From the NCBI RefSeq assembly GCF_036231945.1, contig NZ_CP109599.1, positions 5,979,501 to 6,043,500 on the forward strand: DNA of 64,000 bases, written 5' to 3'. A model generated the notes under the pieces. The model was not told where the DNA came from, searched no databases, and saw only the letters and a program-made list of their open reading frames with translations. The number at the start of each line of letters is the position of its first letter. Position 1 is the stretch's first letter. The DNA is from Streptomyces sp. NBC_01429. GTDB lineage: Bacteria; Actinomycetota; Actinomycetes; Streptomycetales; Streptomycetaceae. The position numbers were made by a program, and so were the translations under genes. Below are positions 13,965 through 21,660 of this stretch, in pieces.

Positions 13965-16391
13965 TCAGCCGCGCTGCCGGGACGGCCGCAAGCGGGTTGT
14001 GGCCGCCGCCCAGCGGGTGGCGAGCCTCGCGCGCCCGGCCGCCCAGCGGTCGTTCAGCGCCCGCAGCCGCTCCGAGGCGGCCCAGACAACCCGAACGGAC
14101 GAGCGGGGCGCGAGCAGTGCGCGCAGCCGGGGCCAGCGGCCCGCGGCGGCCCGCAGACCCTCCCTGACCAGCCGGGCGTCCTCGGCGAGGCCCGTACCCG
14201 GCTGGGGATCCGGCGCGTACAGAACCCGCTCCACCGCACCGGCCACCCGGTGCACCGCCTCGGCGGGCAGCCCTTCCAGCCCGCCCAGCCGGACGATTCT
14301 GGCCGCCGTCTTGCGGGGCGTCCGCGAATCGTCCGGCGGGATGCCGTGATCCCAGGCCGTATCCGTGATTTCCCGCCAGGCCGCCAGCGTCCGCGCCGAG
14401 GCGTCCTCGACGGTGCGTCCCGCCGATCCGAGCCGCAGGGCACGGATCCGGGTCCGCCACAGCAGCGGCAGCAGGGGGATCAGCAGCACGGCCAGCGCGC
14501 TCAGGACGATCCCGATCACCGTCCCCACCGGCGGTCCCGCGTCCGTCGGCGGCACCGCACCGTCGGCCACGGCCGTGCCGCACTCGGCCGGCTGCCGGCC
14601 CTGGGCCGGGCAGCTGTCCGAGGCGGACGGCTCGTCGGACGGCGTGTCCGACGCACTGGCGTCGGGGCTGCTCGGGTCCGTCGGCCCGTCGACAGGGGCG
14701 TCGGGGCGGGTGTAGTCCGGCGCGCTGCCCCGGCTCGGGGTCGGCTCGAACCGGGTCCAGCCGACGCCCTCGAAGTACAGCTCGGGCCAGGCGTGCGCGT
14801 CCCGCAGCCCCACCGACATGCTGCCGTCGGACTGCGGGGTGCCCGGGGTGAAGCCCACCGCGACCCGCGCCGGTATGCCCAGCGTGCGGGCCATCGCGGC
14901 CATCGCGAAGGAGAAGTGGACGCAGAACCCCTCCTTGTTCTGGAGGAAACGGGTGATCGCAGCGACCCCGGTGCCCGAATCGACCTCGGTGTTGTAGCTG
15001 AACCCGCCGTCCAGCGCGAACCAGTCCTGGAGCCTGACGGCCTTCTCGTAGTCGGTCGTGGCGCCCTCGGTGACGCCGAGCGCCGTCTCCTTCACCACGT
15101 CCGGGAGGATCGCCGGAATCTGTGTGTACTCGCGGCGCAGCGCGGCCGGGGCCTCGGGAGCCGAGGCGAGCTGCTCCTTGGTGGGGTTGACCAGCAGGCT
15201 GCCGACCTCGTAGCGGGCGCCGCGCGTCGACTGGCCCCGGTCGCCCACCAGCGTCCGGCCGGTCGGCTCGAAGCGCCAGCGCCCGGCGATATCCACCTTG
15301 GTGGCCGGGTAGGGCATCGGGAGATAGTTCTGCCGGTACCAGCCGGCGGCCGAGATGTTGGTGGTGACCTCGGTGGTGCTGACATCGGAGCGCAGACCGG
15401 GCGCGCCGGGCAGCCGGTCGGGCACGTCCTCGACGCCGCGCTGGGAGAACCGCCAGGACGTTCCGTCGAACTTGTCCAGCGCCATGATCCGCAGATAGAG
15501 GTCCTGGGTGTTCTTCGCGTTGGTCTTGTAGCGCAGTGCCTCGCGGTCCTCGGGCTGGTTCAGATTGTCCTGGAGGGAGACCAGCGGGTTCACCGCCGAG
15601 ATGGTGCCTCCGCCGCCCGGCCCCGAACCGCTGCCCCGGCCCGCCTCGGCAAGCAGACCGCCGTCCAGCGCGGGCAGGACGGCCGGGACGGCCAGCGCGA
15701 CCCCCAGCGCCACCACACCGATCCTGCGTCCCGTACGGACCGGGGCACGGCGCTCCGCCGCGTCGGGCCCGGATGTGAAGCGGCCCGGCGCCGCCGCGCC
15801 GCCGAAGATCCGTCCCCACTGGGACAGCCGGTCGCGGCCCTCGGCCAGCAGCAGCAGCAGATAACCGACGGCCGCGAGGAGGAACCACAGCCAGCCGCCG
15901 GTCCCGCCGGAGAGCCCCGCTGCCACCGAGTAGAGCGCGAGGAGCGGCAGCCCGGCCGCCGCCGCGCTGCGGAAGGTCACCGCGATGGCGTCCACCGCCA
16001 GGCCGATGAGCAGCACGCCGCCGATCAGCATCAGCTTGATGCCGTCCGTGGCCGGAGCCGGTATGGCGTAGCGGCCGACATCGTCACCGCCCTCGGTGAG
16101 CAGGTCCACGAACTCGCCCAGCACCCCCGGGGTCGGTACGAAACCGAGCAGCGCCTGATCCCGCGCGAAGAGCGCCGTGAGCATCAGCAGGGCCGCGAGC
16201 CCCTGGAGCACGACCGTCATCGTGCGCGCCAGCGGCACCCGCCTGGCCAGCGCGCCGACCCCGCTCATCACCGCCACCATGCAGCCGGCCTGGACCAGCC
16301 AGAACGCCGGCTCCACCAGCGGCACCAGGGCGCCCGCCGACATCAGCGTGGCGACCAGCGCACACAGCGCCAGCCTTCCGCGACCGCTCAT
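13965..16391 (-). CDS. Transglutaminase-like membrane protein (TgpA family)
   Basis: An 808-residue protein. The first 210 residues contain about six hydrophobic helices; a periplasmic-side transglutaminase core follows, with KEGFCVHFSFAMAAMART (Cys490) and DAHAWPELYFEGVGW (His533), two thirds of the expected Cys-His-Asp triad. Another membrane helix (PVGTVIGIVLSALAVLLIPLLPLL) precedes a C-terminal DUF4129-like region. The ATG at 16391 overlaps the DUF58 stop in ATGA, with GGAGG 6 nt upstream. MoxR-DUF58-transglutaminase modules are thought to assemble or process exported proteins; the substrate here is unknown. Confidence 0.9.
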   Translation of the reverse strand: MSGRGRLALCALVATLMSAGALVPLVEPAFWLVQAGCMVAVMSGVGALARRVPLARTMTVVLQGLAALLMLTALFARDQALLGFVPTPGVLGEFVDLLTEGGDDVGRYAIPAPATDGIKLMLIGGVLLIGLAVDAIAVTFRSAAAAGLPLLALYSVAAGLSGGTGGWLWFLLAAVGYLLLLLAEGRDRLSQWGRIFGGAAAPGRFTSGPDAAERRAPVRTGRRIGVVALGVALAVPAVLPALDGGLLAEAGRGSGSGPGGGGTISAVNPLVSLQDNLNQPEDREALRYKTNAKNTQDLYLRIMALDKFDGTSWRFSQRGVEDVPDRLPGAPGLRSDVSTTEVTTNISAAGWYRQNYLPMPYPATKVDIAGRWRFEPTGRTLVGDRGQSTRGARYEVGSLLVNPTKEQLASAPEAPAALRREYTQIPAILPDVVKETALGVTEGATTDYEKAVRLQDWFALDGGFSYNTEVDSGTGVAAITRFLQNKEGFCVHFSFAMAAMARTLGIPARVAVGFTPGTPQSDGSMSVGLRDAHAWPELYFEGVGWTRFEPTPSRGSAPDYTRPDAPVDGPTDPSSPDASASDTPSDEPSASDSCPAQGRQPAECGTAVADGAVPPTDAGPPVGTVIGIVLSALAVLLIPLLPLLWRTRIRALRLGSAGRTVEDASARTLAAWREITDTAWDHGIPPDDSRTPRKTAARIVRLGGLEGLPAEAVHRVAGAVERVLYAPDPQPGTGLAEDARLVREGLRAAAGRWPRLRALLAPRSSVRVVWAASERLRALNDRWAAGRARLATRWAAATTRLRPSRQRG

Positions 16392-17746
16392 GACCATCCT
16401 CCGGAGAACCCTGTGGAGCCGCCGGCGACGGCCGATTCCGCGTGCTGGCGCGCGGCCCGCTGCCACAGCTCGGGCAGCTCGGCCCCCGCCTCCACGGCGA
16501 GCGCGGTCCACCCCGCCTCGCGCAGCTGCCGCAACCGCTGCTCGCCGCGGGCGGCCCCGGCGCCCTGCGACCAGCCGCCGCTGTCGAGCACGAAGGCGAC
16601 GGCGGCGCCGCCGCGCTGCCGCATCCGCACGGCCACCGCTGTCTGCTCCTCGTCGAGATCACCGAAGAAGGCCACCAGCAGCCCTTCGGCGGAGCCGCGC
16701 AGCACGTCGTAGGAGCGGGAGAGCCCCGGCTCGTCCGAGTGGTCCACGACCGCGAGGGTGTCCAGCATCAGCGCGGCGGCCTCACCGGACTCCTGGGTCG
16801 CCCCGGCGAAGCCGTCGGCGCTCTCGCCCGGCACCGAACTGCCGGTGTCGGTCAACAGCCGCACCGCGAAGCCGCGTTCCAGCATGTGCACCAGCGCGGA
16901 GGCCGCGCCCGACACCGCCCACTCGAAGGCCGAGTCGGGCCCCGAGCCCAGATAGCCGGCCCGCCGGGTGTCCAGCAGCACCGTGCATCCGGCGCGCTGC
17001 GGCTGCTCCTCGCGGCGCACCATCAGCTCGCCGTAGCGGGCGGTGGAGCGCCAGTGCACGCGGCGCAGGTCGTCGCCGTAGCGGTAGCCGCGCGGGATCA
17101 CGTCGTCCTCGCCGGCCAGCGCCAGCGAGCGCTGCCGTCCGTCCCCGTACCCGGCGGACTCGCCCGCGAGCCGCACCGGCGGCAGTGGTTCGGTGCGCGG
17201 GATGACGGTGAGGGTGTCGTACGCGCTGAACGAGCGGGTCAGCTCGCACATCCCGAAGGGGTCGCTCAGCCGCAGCTGGAGCGGCCCGAGCGGATAGCGG
17301 CCGCGCAGGTCCGAGCGGACCCGGTAGGACACCTCGCGGCGGCCGCCCGGCTCCACCCGGTCCAGCACGAACCGGGGGCGCGGCCCGAGCACGTACGGCA
17401 CATGGTCCTGGAGCATGAGCAGCCCGGTGGGGAGCCGGGTGACGTTGTCCATCCGCAGGTGCACGCGCGCCTCGGAGCCCGCGGCGACCCTGGAGGGTGT
17501 CAGCCGCCTGCTGCCCGCGACCCGGTAGCGGGTGCGGTAGAGGACGGTCACGCAGATCAGTGGCAGCGCGGCGAGCAGGATGCCCACCCGGAGCAGATCC
17601 GACTGGCCCAGCACATAGGCGCAGATCCCCGCGGCGACCCCGGCGGCCAGGAACGAGCGGCCGCGCGTGGTCAGCCCGGACAGCGCCGCCCGCAGCCCGC
17701 CGCGCTCCTCGCCGTCCGCCGCGGCCGGGCCCCCGGGCGCCATCAC
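16388..17746 (-). CDS. DUF58 domain-containing protein
   Basis: A 452-residue protein with two adjacent transmembrane helices (about 28-66: FLAAGVAAGICAYVLG, VGILLAALPLICVTVLY), then the DUF58 domain: RGRYPLGPLQLRLSDPFGM and, typical of the family, EDDVIPRGYRYGDDLRRVHWRSTARYGELMVRREEQ, then a vWA-like fold (CTVLLDTRRAGYL). It probably works with the MoxR ATPase as a scaffold or metal-dependent adhesion-type partner. The GTG ATG start overlaps the moxR stop by 4 nt (GTGA), and the downstream gene overlaps its stop. Confidence 0.9.
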   Translation of the reverse strand: MMAPGGPAAADGEERGGLRAALSGLTTRGRSFLAAGVAAGICAYVLGQSDLLRVGILLAALPLICVTVLYRTRYRVAGSRRLTPSRVAAGSEARVHLRMDNVTRLPTGLLMLQDHVPYVLGPRPRFVLDRVEPGGRREVSYRVRSDLRGRYPLGPLQLRLSDPFGMCELTRSFSAYDTLTVIPRTEPLPPVRLAGESAGYGDGRQRSLALAGEDDVIPRGYRYGDDLRRVHWRSTARYGELMVRREEQPQRAGCTVLLDTRRAGYLGSGPDSAFEWAVSGAASALVHMLERGFAVRLLTDTGSSVPGESADGFAGATQESGEAAALMLDTLAVVDHSDEPGLSRSYDVLRGSAEGLLVAFFGDLDEEQTAVAVRMRQRGGAAVAFVLDSGGWSQGAGAARGEQRLRQLREAGWTALAVEAGAELPELWQRAARQHAESAVAGGSTGFSGGWS

Positions 17747-18786
17747 AGCCGCCGAACGCCGGACTGCTGGCCGAAGAGCCCGCCGCCGGACGCCGCCGCC
17801 CGCCCAGGGGCCCGGCCCCCGTCGGCCGTGGGCACCGGGGTGCGCTGGAGGATGTCCAGCACGACCTGCTCGGCCGTACGCCGGTTCAGCTGGGCCTGGG
17901 CCGTGGGCAGCAGCCGGTGCGCCAGCACGGCGACCGCCAGCGACTGCACATCGTCCGGCAGCGCGTAGTCCCGGCCCGCCAGCGCCGCCGCCGCCTTCGC
18001 GGCCCGCACCAGATGGAGCGTGGCGCGCGGCGAGGCGCCGAGTCTGAGATCCGGGTGGTTACGGGTCGCCCCCACCAGCTCCACCGCGTACCGCCGGACG
18101 GACTCGGCGACATGGACGGTGCGCACCGCGTCGATCAGCTTCACGATGTCGTGCGCGTGGGCCACCGGCTGGAGGTCGTCCAGCGGGGAGACGCCCCCGT
18201 GCACGTCGAGCATCTGCAACTCGGCCTCGGCGCTCGGGTATCCCATCGACACCCGGGCCATGAAGCGGTCGCGCTGGGCCTCGGGGAGCGGATAGGTGCC
18301 CTCCATCTCCACCGGATTCTGCGTGGCCACCACCATGAAGGGGTCGGGCAGTTCATAGGTGTGCCCGTCGATGGTGACCTGGCGCTCCTCCATGGACTCC
18401 AGCAGCGCCGACTGGGTCTTGGGCGACGCGCGGTTGATCTCGTCGCCGATCACGATCTGGGCGAAGATCGCGCCCGGTTTGAACTCGAACTCCCGCTGCT
18501 GCTGGTCGTAGATCGACACACCGGTGATGTCCGACGGCAGCAGGTCCGGGGTGAACTGGATACGCCGCACCGAACAGTCGATGGAACGTGCCAGCGCCTT
18601 GGCCAGCATGGTCTTGCCCACACCGGGGACATCCTCGATCAGAAGATGTCCCTCGGCGAGCAGCACGGTCAGCGAAAGCCGTACGACCTCTGGCTTGCCC
18701 TCGATCACACCCTCCACCGACGCGCGCACACGCTCCGCTGTGGTGGTCAGATCAGTGAGGCTCGATCGATCGTCATAGGTCGTCAC
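17743..18786 (-). CDS. MoxR family AAA+ ATPase
   Basis: A 347-residue AAA+ chaperone-like ATPase. Walker A EDVPGVGKT (51-59), Walker B IVIGDEINR (111-119), a sensor-1 region VVATQNPVEMEGTYPLPEAQRDRF and the C-terminal lid are all present. The GTG at 18786 is chosen because GAGGAGGG precedes it at ideal spacing and MTTYDDRSS is a normal start; an in-frame ATG at 18924 would add 46 low-complexity residues. It is first in the moxR-DUF58-transglutaminase operon. ATP hydrolysis likely drives maturation or insertion of target proteins at the membrane. Confidence 0.93.
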   Translation of the reverse strand: MTTYDDRSSLTDLTTTAERVRASVEGVIEGKPEVVRLSLTVLLAEGHLLIEDVPGVGKTMLAKALARSIDCSVRRIQFTPDLLPSDITGVSIYDQQQREFEFKPGAIFAQIVIGDEINRASPKTQSALLESMEERQVTIDGHTYELPDPFMVVATQNPVEMEGTYPLPEAQRDRFMARVSMGYPSAEAELQMLDVHGGVSPLDDLQPVAHAHDIVKLIDAVRTVHVAESVRRYAVELVGATRNHPDLRLGASPRATLHLVRAAKAAAALAGRDYALPDDVQSLAVAVLAHRLLPTAQAQLNRRTAEQVVLDILQRTPVPTADGGRAPGRAAASGGGLFGQQSGVRRL

Positions 18787-18929
18787 CCGGCCCTCCTCGG
18801 CCCTTTCCTCGGGCCGAAGGTCATCAGACGGCCCGGCCCTCCCCGAAACACGGGCACCGTCCCCGGAAGGTTCCGGAACGCTGCCACCCCTCGCATTCTT
18901 GTTGCCGTTACCGTCTCGTGTCATCCGCC

Positions 18930-18938
18930 TGTGGATAA
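18930..18938 (-). promoter_or_regulatory. Perfect DnaA box upstream of the moxR operon
   Basis: TTATCCACA on the minus strand within an AT-rich patch (about 18925-18985), 144 bp before the moxR start. It is an exact match to the general DnaA box, although Streptomyces prefers TTGTCCACA. A single box may mean DnaA-responsive transcription, titration, or chance. Confidence 0.4.
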
Positions 18939-19059
18939 GTCGGTGTTATTTGTCGGCTTTGCAAGCTTTCTGCTCCGATGGGCACCTCGAACGGTGCCTA
19001 TCGGAGTACGTGCCCCGGCGCCGTGCTGCTCAGTCGAACGCCTCTCGGCGGCCCGCCGT

Positions 19060-19626
19060 TCAGGCGGTGGCGGGATCGATCTCCCGCAGCAGCCCCGTCT
19101 TCACGTCGAATACGAAGCCGCGGACGTCGTCGGTGTGCGGAAGGAAGGGAGACGTGCGTATGCGCTGCATCGACTGGCGCACGTCCTGGTCCACGTCGCG
19201 GAACGCCTCCACGGCCCAGTTGGGCCGCTGCCCGACCTCCATCTCCAGATCGTGCCGGAATTCCTCGGTCAGGCTCTCCAGACCACAGCCGGTGTGATGA
19301 ATGAGCACCACGCTGCGTGTACCCAGCGCCCGCTGGCTGATGGTGAGGGACCTGATGACATCGTCGGTGACCACGCCGCCCGCGTTGCGGATGGTGTGGC
19401 AGTCGCCGAGCGCGAGCCCCAGCGCGTCGTGCAGGTCGAGTCTGGCGTCCATACAGGCCACCACGGCGACCTGGAGCACCGGGCGGGCGTCCATGCCCGG
19501 GTCGGTGAACCCGGCGGCGTAGTCGTTGTTGGCGTGCACGAGCCGGTCGGTGACTGTTCCGTCGGTACGGGCCGCACCGGCGGAGGCCCCGGCGGGCTCT
19601 GCGGGGAGATGCGCGGAAGTCGACAT
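19060..19626 (-). CDS. Beta-class carbonic anhydrase
   Basis: A 188-residue zinc enzyme interconverting CO2 and bicarbonate. The beta-class signature is complete: Cys58-x-Asp60-x-Arg62 (VACMDARLD), RNAGG (80-84) and His111-x-x-Cys114 (IHHTGCG). The length is at the short end of the class. The ATG at 19626 is chosen because TAACGT on the minus strand (19639-19634) ends 7 nt upstream, the usual leaderless spacing; there is no Shine-Dalgarno sequence. It is divergent from the dcw cluster and lies 273 bp upstream of moxR. Confidence 0.93.
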   Translation of the reverse strand: MSTSAHLPAEPAGASAGAARTDGTVTDRLVHANNDYAAGFTDPGMDARPVLQVAVVACMDARLDLHDALGLALGDCHTIRNAGGVVTDDVIRSLTISQRALGTRSVVLIHHTGCGLESLTEEFRHDLEMEVGQRPNWAVEAFRDVDQDVRQSMQRIRTSPFLPHTDDVRGFVFDVKTGLLREIDPATA

Positions 19627-19800
19627 ACCCATGACGTTAGTCGGCCAAGGGTGGTGAAGCCCCCGGTGAGAGGGGACAAAGAACCTCAACGCGGCTTGGT
19701 GTGAGCTAACCCACAGGGCTGGGCGGGCAACGGCCAATCGGGTGAATCGCGGCCTTCGCCCCCTCCGGCACGCGACCCGCGCGACGCGCTGTCCGGTTGA

Positions 19801-19828
19801 TTGACCCGAAGGACCAGTGGACTAAAGT
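19801..19828 (+). promoter_or_regulatory. Candidate main vegetative promoter of the dcw cluster
   Basis: TTGACC (19801-19806), 16 nt, TAAAGT (19823-19828) is the best -35/-10 pair in the 513-bp gap between the carbonic anhydrase and rsmH. It implies a leader of about 300 nt, which contains a 33-codon ORF. Apart from these and GACAC at 19844-19848, I see nothing else in the gap. Confidence 0.55.
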
Positions 19829-20041
19829 GACGCGAAGTTCACGGACACCCCCCGATTCACCTTCCGAATCACGTCCTGGACCACATCCTGATTTCCCCGC
19901 GTGTGCGGCGAAACGTGCGGCTCGGCCCCCTCCCGCTCGGCGGTCGGCCGACGCCCTTCCCGGCGCCGGCGGACCACCTCCCCTTCTTGAGCGGGCGGGG
20001 ACCCGGCAGTACGTACGGCCGCGCCGGACCTGAGAGGGCGC

Positions 20042-20143
20042 ATGAGCGAGCGCAGCGAGCCGGCCATGGAGAGCCGCACGTCGGCGGAGTGCGGTACGCG
20101 GACGGCCGCCACCCGCCCCGCCCGTACCGGGGGACGCGCGTGA
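20042..20143 (+). CDS. Possible 33-aa leader ORF coupled to rsmH
   Basis: ATG at 20042 follows GAGAGGG by 3-4 nt; the frame reads MSERSEPAMESRTSAECG..., rich in Ser, Arg, Ala and Thr, and its TGA (20141-20143) overlaps the rsmH GTG in GTGA. The placement suggests translational coupling. The codon choice is only moderately typical and the start of the frame reads through an AGCGAGCGCAGCGAGC motif that is common in high-GC genomes, so it may be non-coding. Confidence 0.35.
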   Translation: MSERSEPAMESRTSAECGTRTAATRPARTGGRA

Positions 20144-21096
20144 ACCAGGTCAGACATGTCCCCGTGATGCTCCAGCGCTGCCTGGACCTGCTGGCCCCGG
20201 CACTCGCCGAGCCCGGCGCGGTCGTCGTCGACTGCACGCTCGGCCTCGGCGGACACAGCGAGGCGCTGCTCGCGGCCTTCCCCGGCGCCCGGCTGATCGC
20301 CCTCGACCGCGACCAGGAGGCGCTGCGCCTCTCCGGTGAGCGCCTCGCCCCGTTCGGCGACCGCGCCACCCTGGTGCACGCCGTCTACGACGAACTGCCC
20401 GAGGTCCTCGACCGGCTGGGCGTCCCCCGGGTCCAGGGCGTCCTGTTCGACCTGGGCGTCTCCTCGATGCAACTGGACGAGGCCGACCGGGGCTTCGCCT
20501 ACGCCCAGGACTCGCCGCTCGACATGCGGATGGACCAGACGACCGGCGTCAGCGCCGCCGAGGTCCTCAACACCTACCCGCCGGGCGAACTCGTGCGGAT
20601 CCTGCGCGCCTACGGCGAGGAGAAGCAGGCCAAGCGGATCGTTTCCGCCGTGGTCAGAGAGCGCGACAACGAGCCCTTCACCCGCAGCGCCCGGCTCGTG
20701 GAGCTGATCCGCGACGCGCTTCCGCAGGCCGCCAAGCGCACCGGGGGCAATCCCGCCAAGCGCACCTTCCAGGCCCTGCGCATCGAGGTCAACGGTGAGC
20801 TGCCCGTGCTGGAGCGGTCGATCCCCGCCGCGGTCAAGAGCCTCGCCGTCGGCGGCCGCATCGCCGTCCTCTCGTACCACTCGCTGGAGGACCGGCTGGT
20901 CAAGCAGGTCTTCGCGGCCGGCGCTGCCAACACCGCGCCGCCCGGACTGCCCGTGGTCCCCGAGCGCTACCAGCCCCGGCTCAAGCTGCTCACCCGGGGC
21001 GCCGAACTCCCCACGGAGGAAGAGGTCGCCGAGAACCGGCGCGCGGCCCCGGCCCGGCTACGGGGGGCGCAGCGGATCCGGGAGGACGTTCTGTGA
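20140..21096 (+). CDS. rsmH: 16S rRNA (cytosine1402-N4)-methyltransferase RsmH (MraW)
   Basis: A 318-residue SAM-dependent enzyme methylating N4 of C1402 in 16S rRNA. HVPVMLQRCLDLL opens the protein. VVDCTLGLGGHSEALL (SAM motif), FDLGVSSMQLDEADRGFAYAQDSPLDMRMDQT and YHSLEDRLVKQVF are diagnostic. The GTG at 20140 is chosen because the family N-terminus begins there; an upstream in-frame ATG would add 79 unrelated residues. It heads the dcw cluster where mraZ sits in many bacteria; mraZ is absent. ftsL follows with a GTGA overlap. Confidence 0.96.
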   Translation: MNQVRHVPVMLQRCLDLLAPALAEPGAVVVDCTLGLGGHSEALLAAFPGARLIALDRDQEALRLSGERLAPFGDRATLVHAVYDELPEVLDRLGVPRVQGVLFDLGVSSMQLDEADRGFAYAQDSPLDMRMDQTTGVSAAEVLNTYPPGELVRILRAYGEEKQAKRIVSAVVRERDNEPFTRSARLVELIRDALPQAAKRTGGNPAKRTFQALRIEVNGELPVLERSIPAAVKSLAVGGRIAVLSYHSLEDRLVKQVFAAGAANTAPPGLPVVPERYQPRLKLLTRGAELPTEEEVAENRRAAPARLRGAQRIREDVL

Positions 21097-21656
21097 GGGG
21101 CCCGGCCAAGCAGTTGAAGGGGAGGGCCGCGCGGCTCGCCCGGCTGATGCCCGCCGGGAACAGCTCGGCGGCCCGTACCCCCTTCGTCCTGCTGGTCGTT
21201 CTGCTCCTCGCCGGCGGACTGATCTCCCTGCTGATCCTGAACTCCGCGCTGAGCGAGGGATCCTTCCGGCTGACCGACCTCAAGAAGCGCACCACCGACC
21301 TCACCGACGAACAGCAGGCCCTGCAACGGGACGTGGACGACTTCTCGGCGCCGTACGCCCTGCAGCGGCGCGCCCGGGAGCTGGGCATGGTGCCCGGCGG
21401 CAGCCCCGCCTTCCTGAACGCCGACGGCACGGTCAAGGGCGAGCCGGAATCTGCCGAACCGCAGCCGTCGGGGCAGCCCTCCGGCATGGAGGAGACGCCG
21501 CCGGCCGCCTCCTCGTCCGCACCGGCGCCCGCCGGCTCTCCCGCTGCCGAGCCCGACCCTTCCGCGTCCGGCCCCTCCCCGTCCGCCTCCGCCGCGGCCG
21601 ACCCGCCCGGGACCCCCGCGCCCGGCCCGCCCACCCCGACGATCTCCGGCAGGTGA
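21093..21656 (+). CDS. ftsL: Cell division protein FtsL
   Basis: A 187-residue bitopic protein: basic cytoplasmic N-terminus, one transmembrane helix (TPFVLLVVLLLAGGLISLLIL, about 29-49, beginning of helix shown), then a coiled coil (about 59-92: FRLTDLKKRTTDLTDEQQAL) that pairs with DivIC and FtsQ, and a Pro/Ala/Ser-rich extracellular tail of about 75 residues. It is weakly conserved in sequence but firmly identified by position between rsmH and ftsI. Its GTG overlaps the rsmH stop by 4 nt. Confidence 0.9.
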   Translation: MRGPAKQLKGRAARLARLMPAGNSSAARTPFVLLVVLLLAGGLISLLILNSALSEGSFRLTDLKKRTTDLTDEQQALQRDVDDFSAPYALQRRARELGMVPGGSPAFLNADGTVKGEPESAEPQPSGQPSGMEETPPAASSSAPAPAGSPAAEPDPSASGPSPSASAAADPPGTPAPGPPTPTISGR

Positions 21657-21660
21657 CGCA

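Noticed and set aside
13812..16712. A 966-codon plus-strand frame opposite the transglutaminase gene
   Set aside because: Arg/Gly/Pro/His-rich antisense artefact; it starts inside a terminator stem and opposes a complete gene.
18787..18924. MoxR start at ATG 18924
   Set aside because: It would add 46 low-complexity residues; GTG 18786 has GAGGAGGG at ideal spacing.
20042..20060. AGCGAGCGCAGCGAGC motif as a mobile repeat
   Set aside because: Only one clear copy is seen in the window, and such strings arise easily in high-GC DNA.
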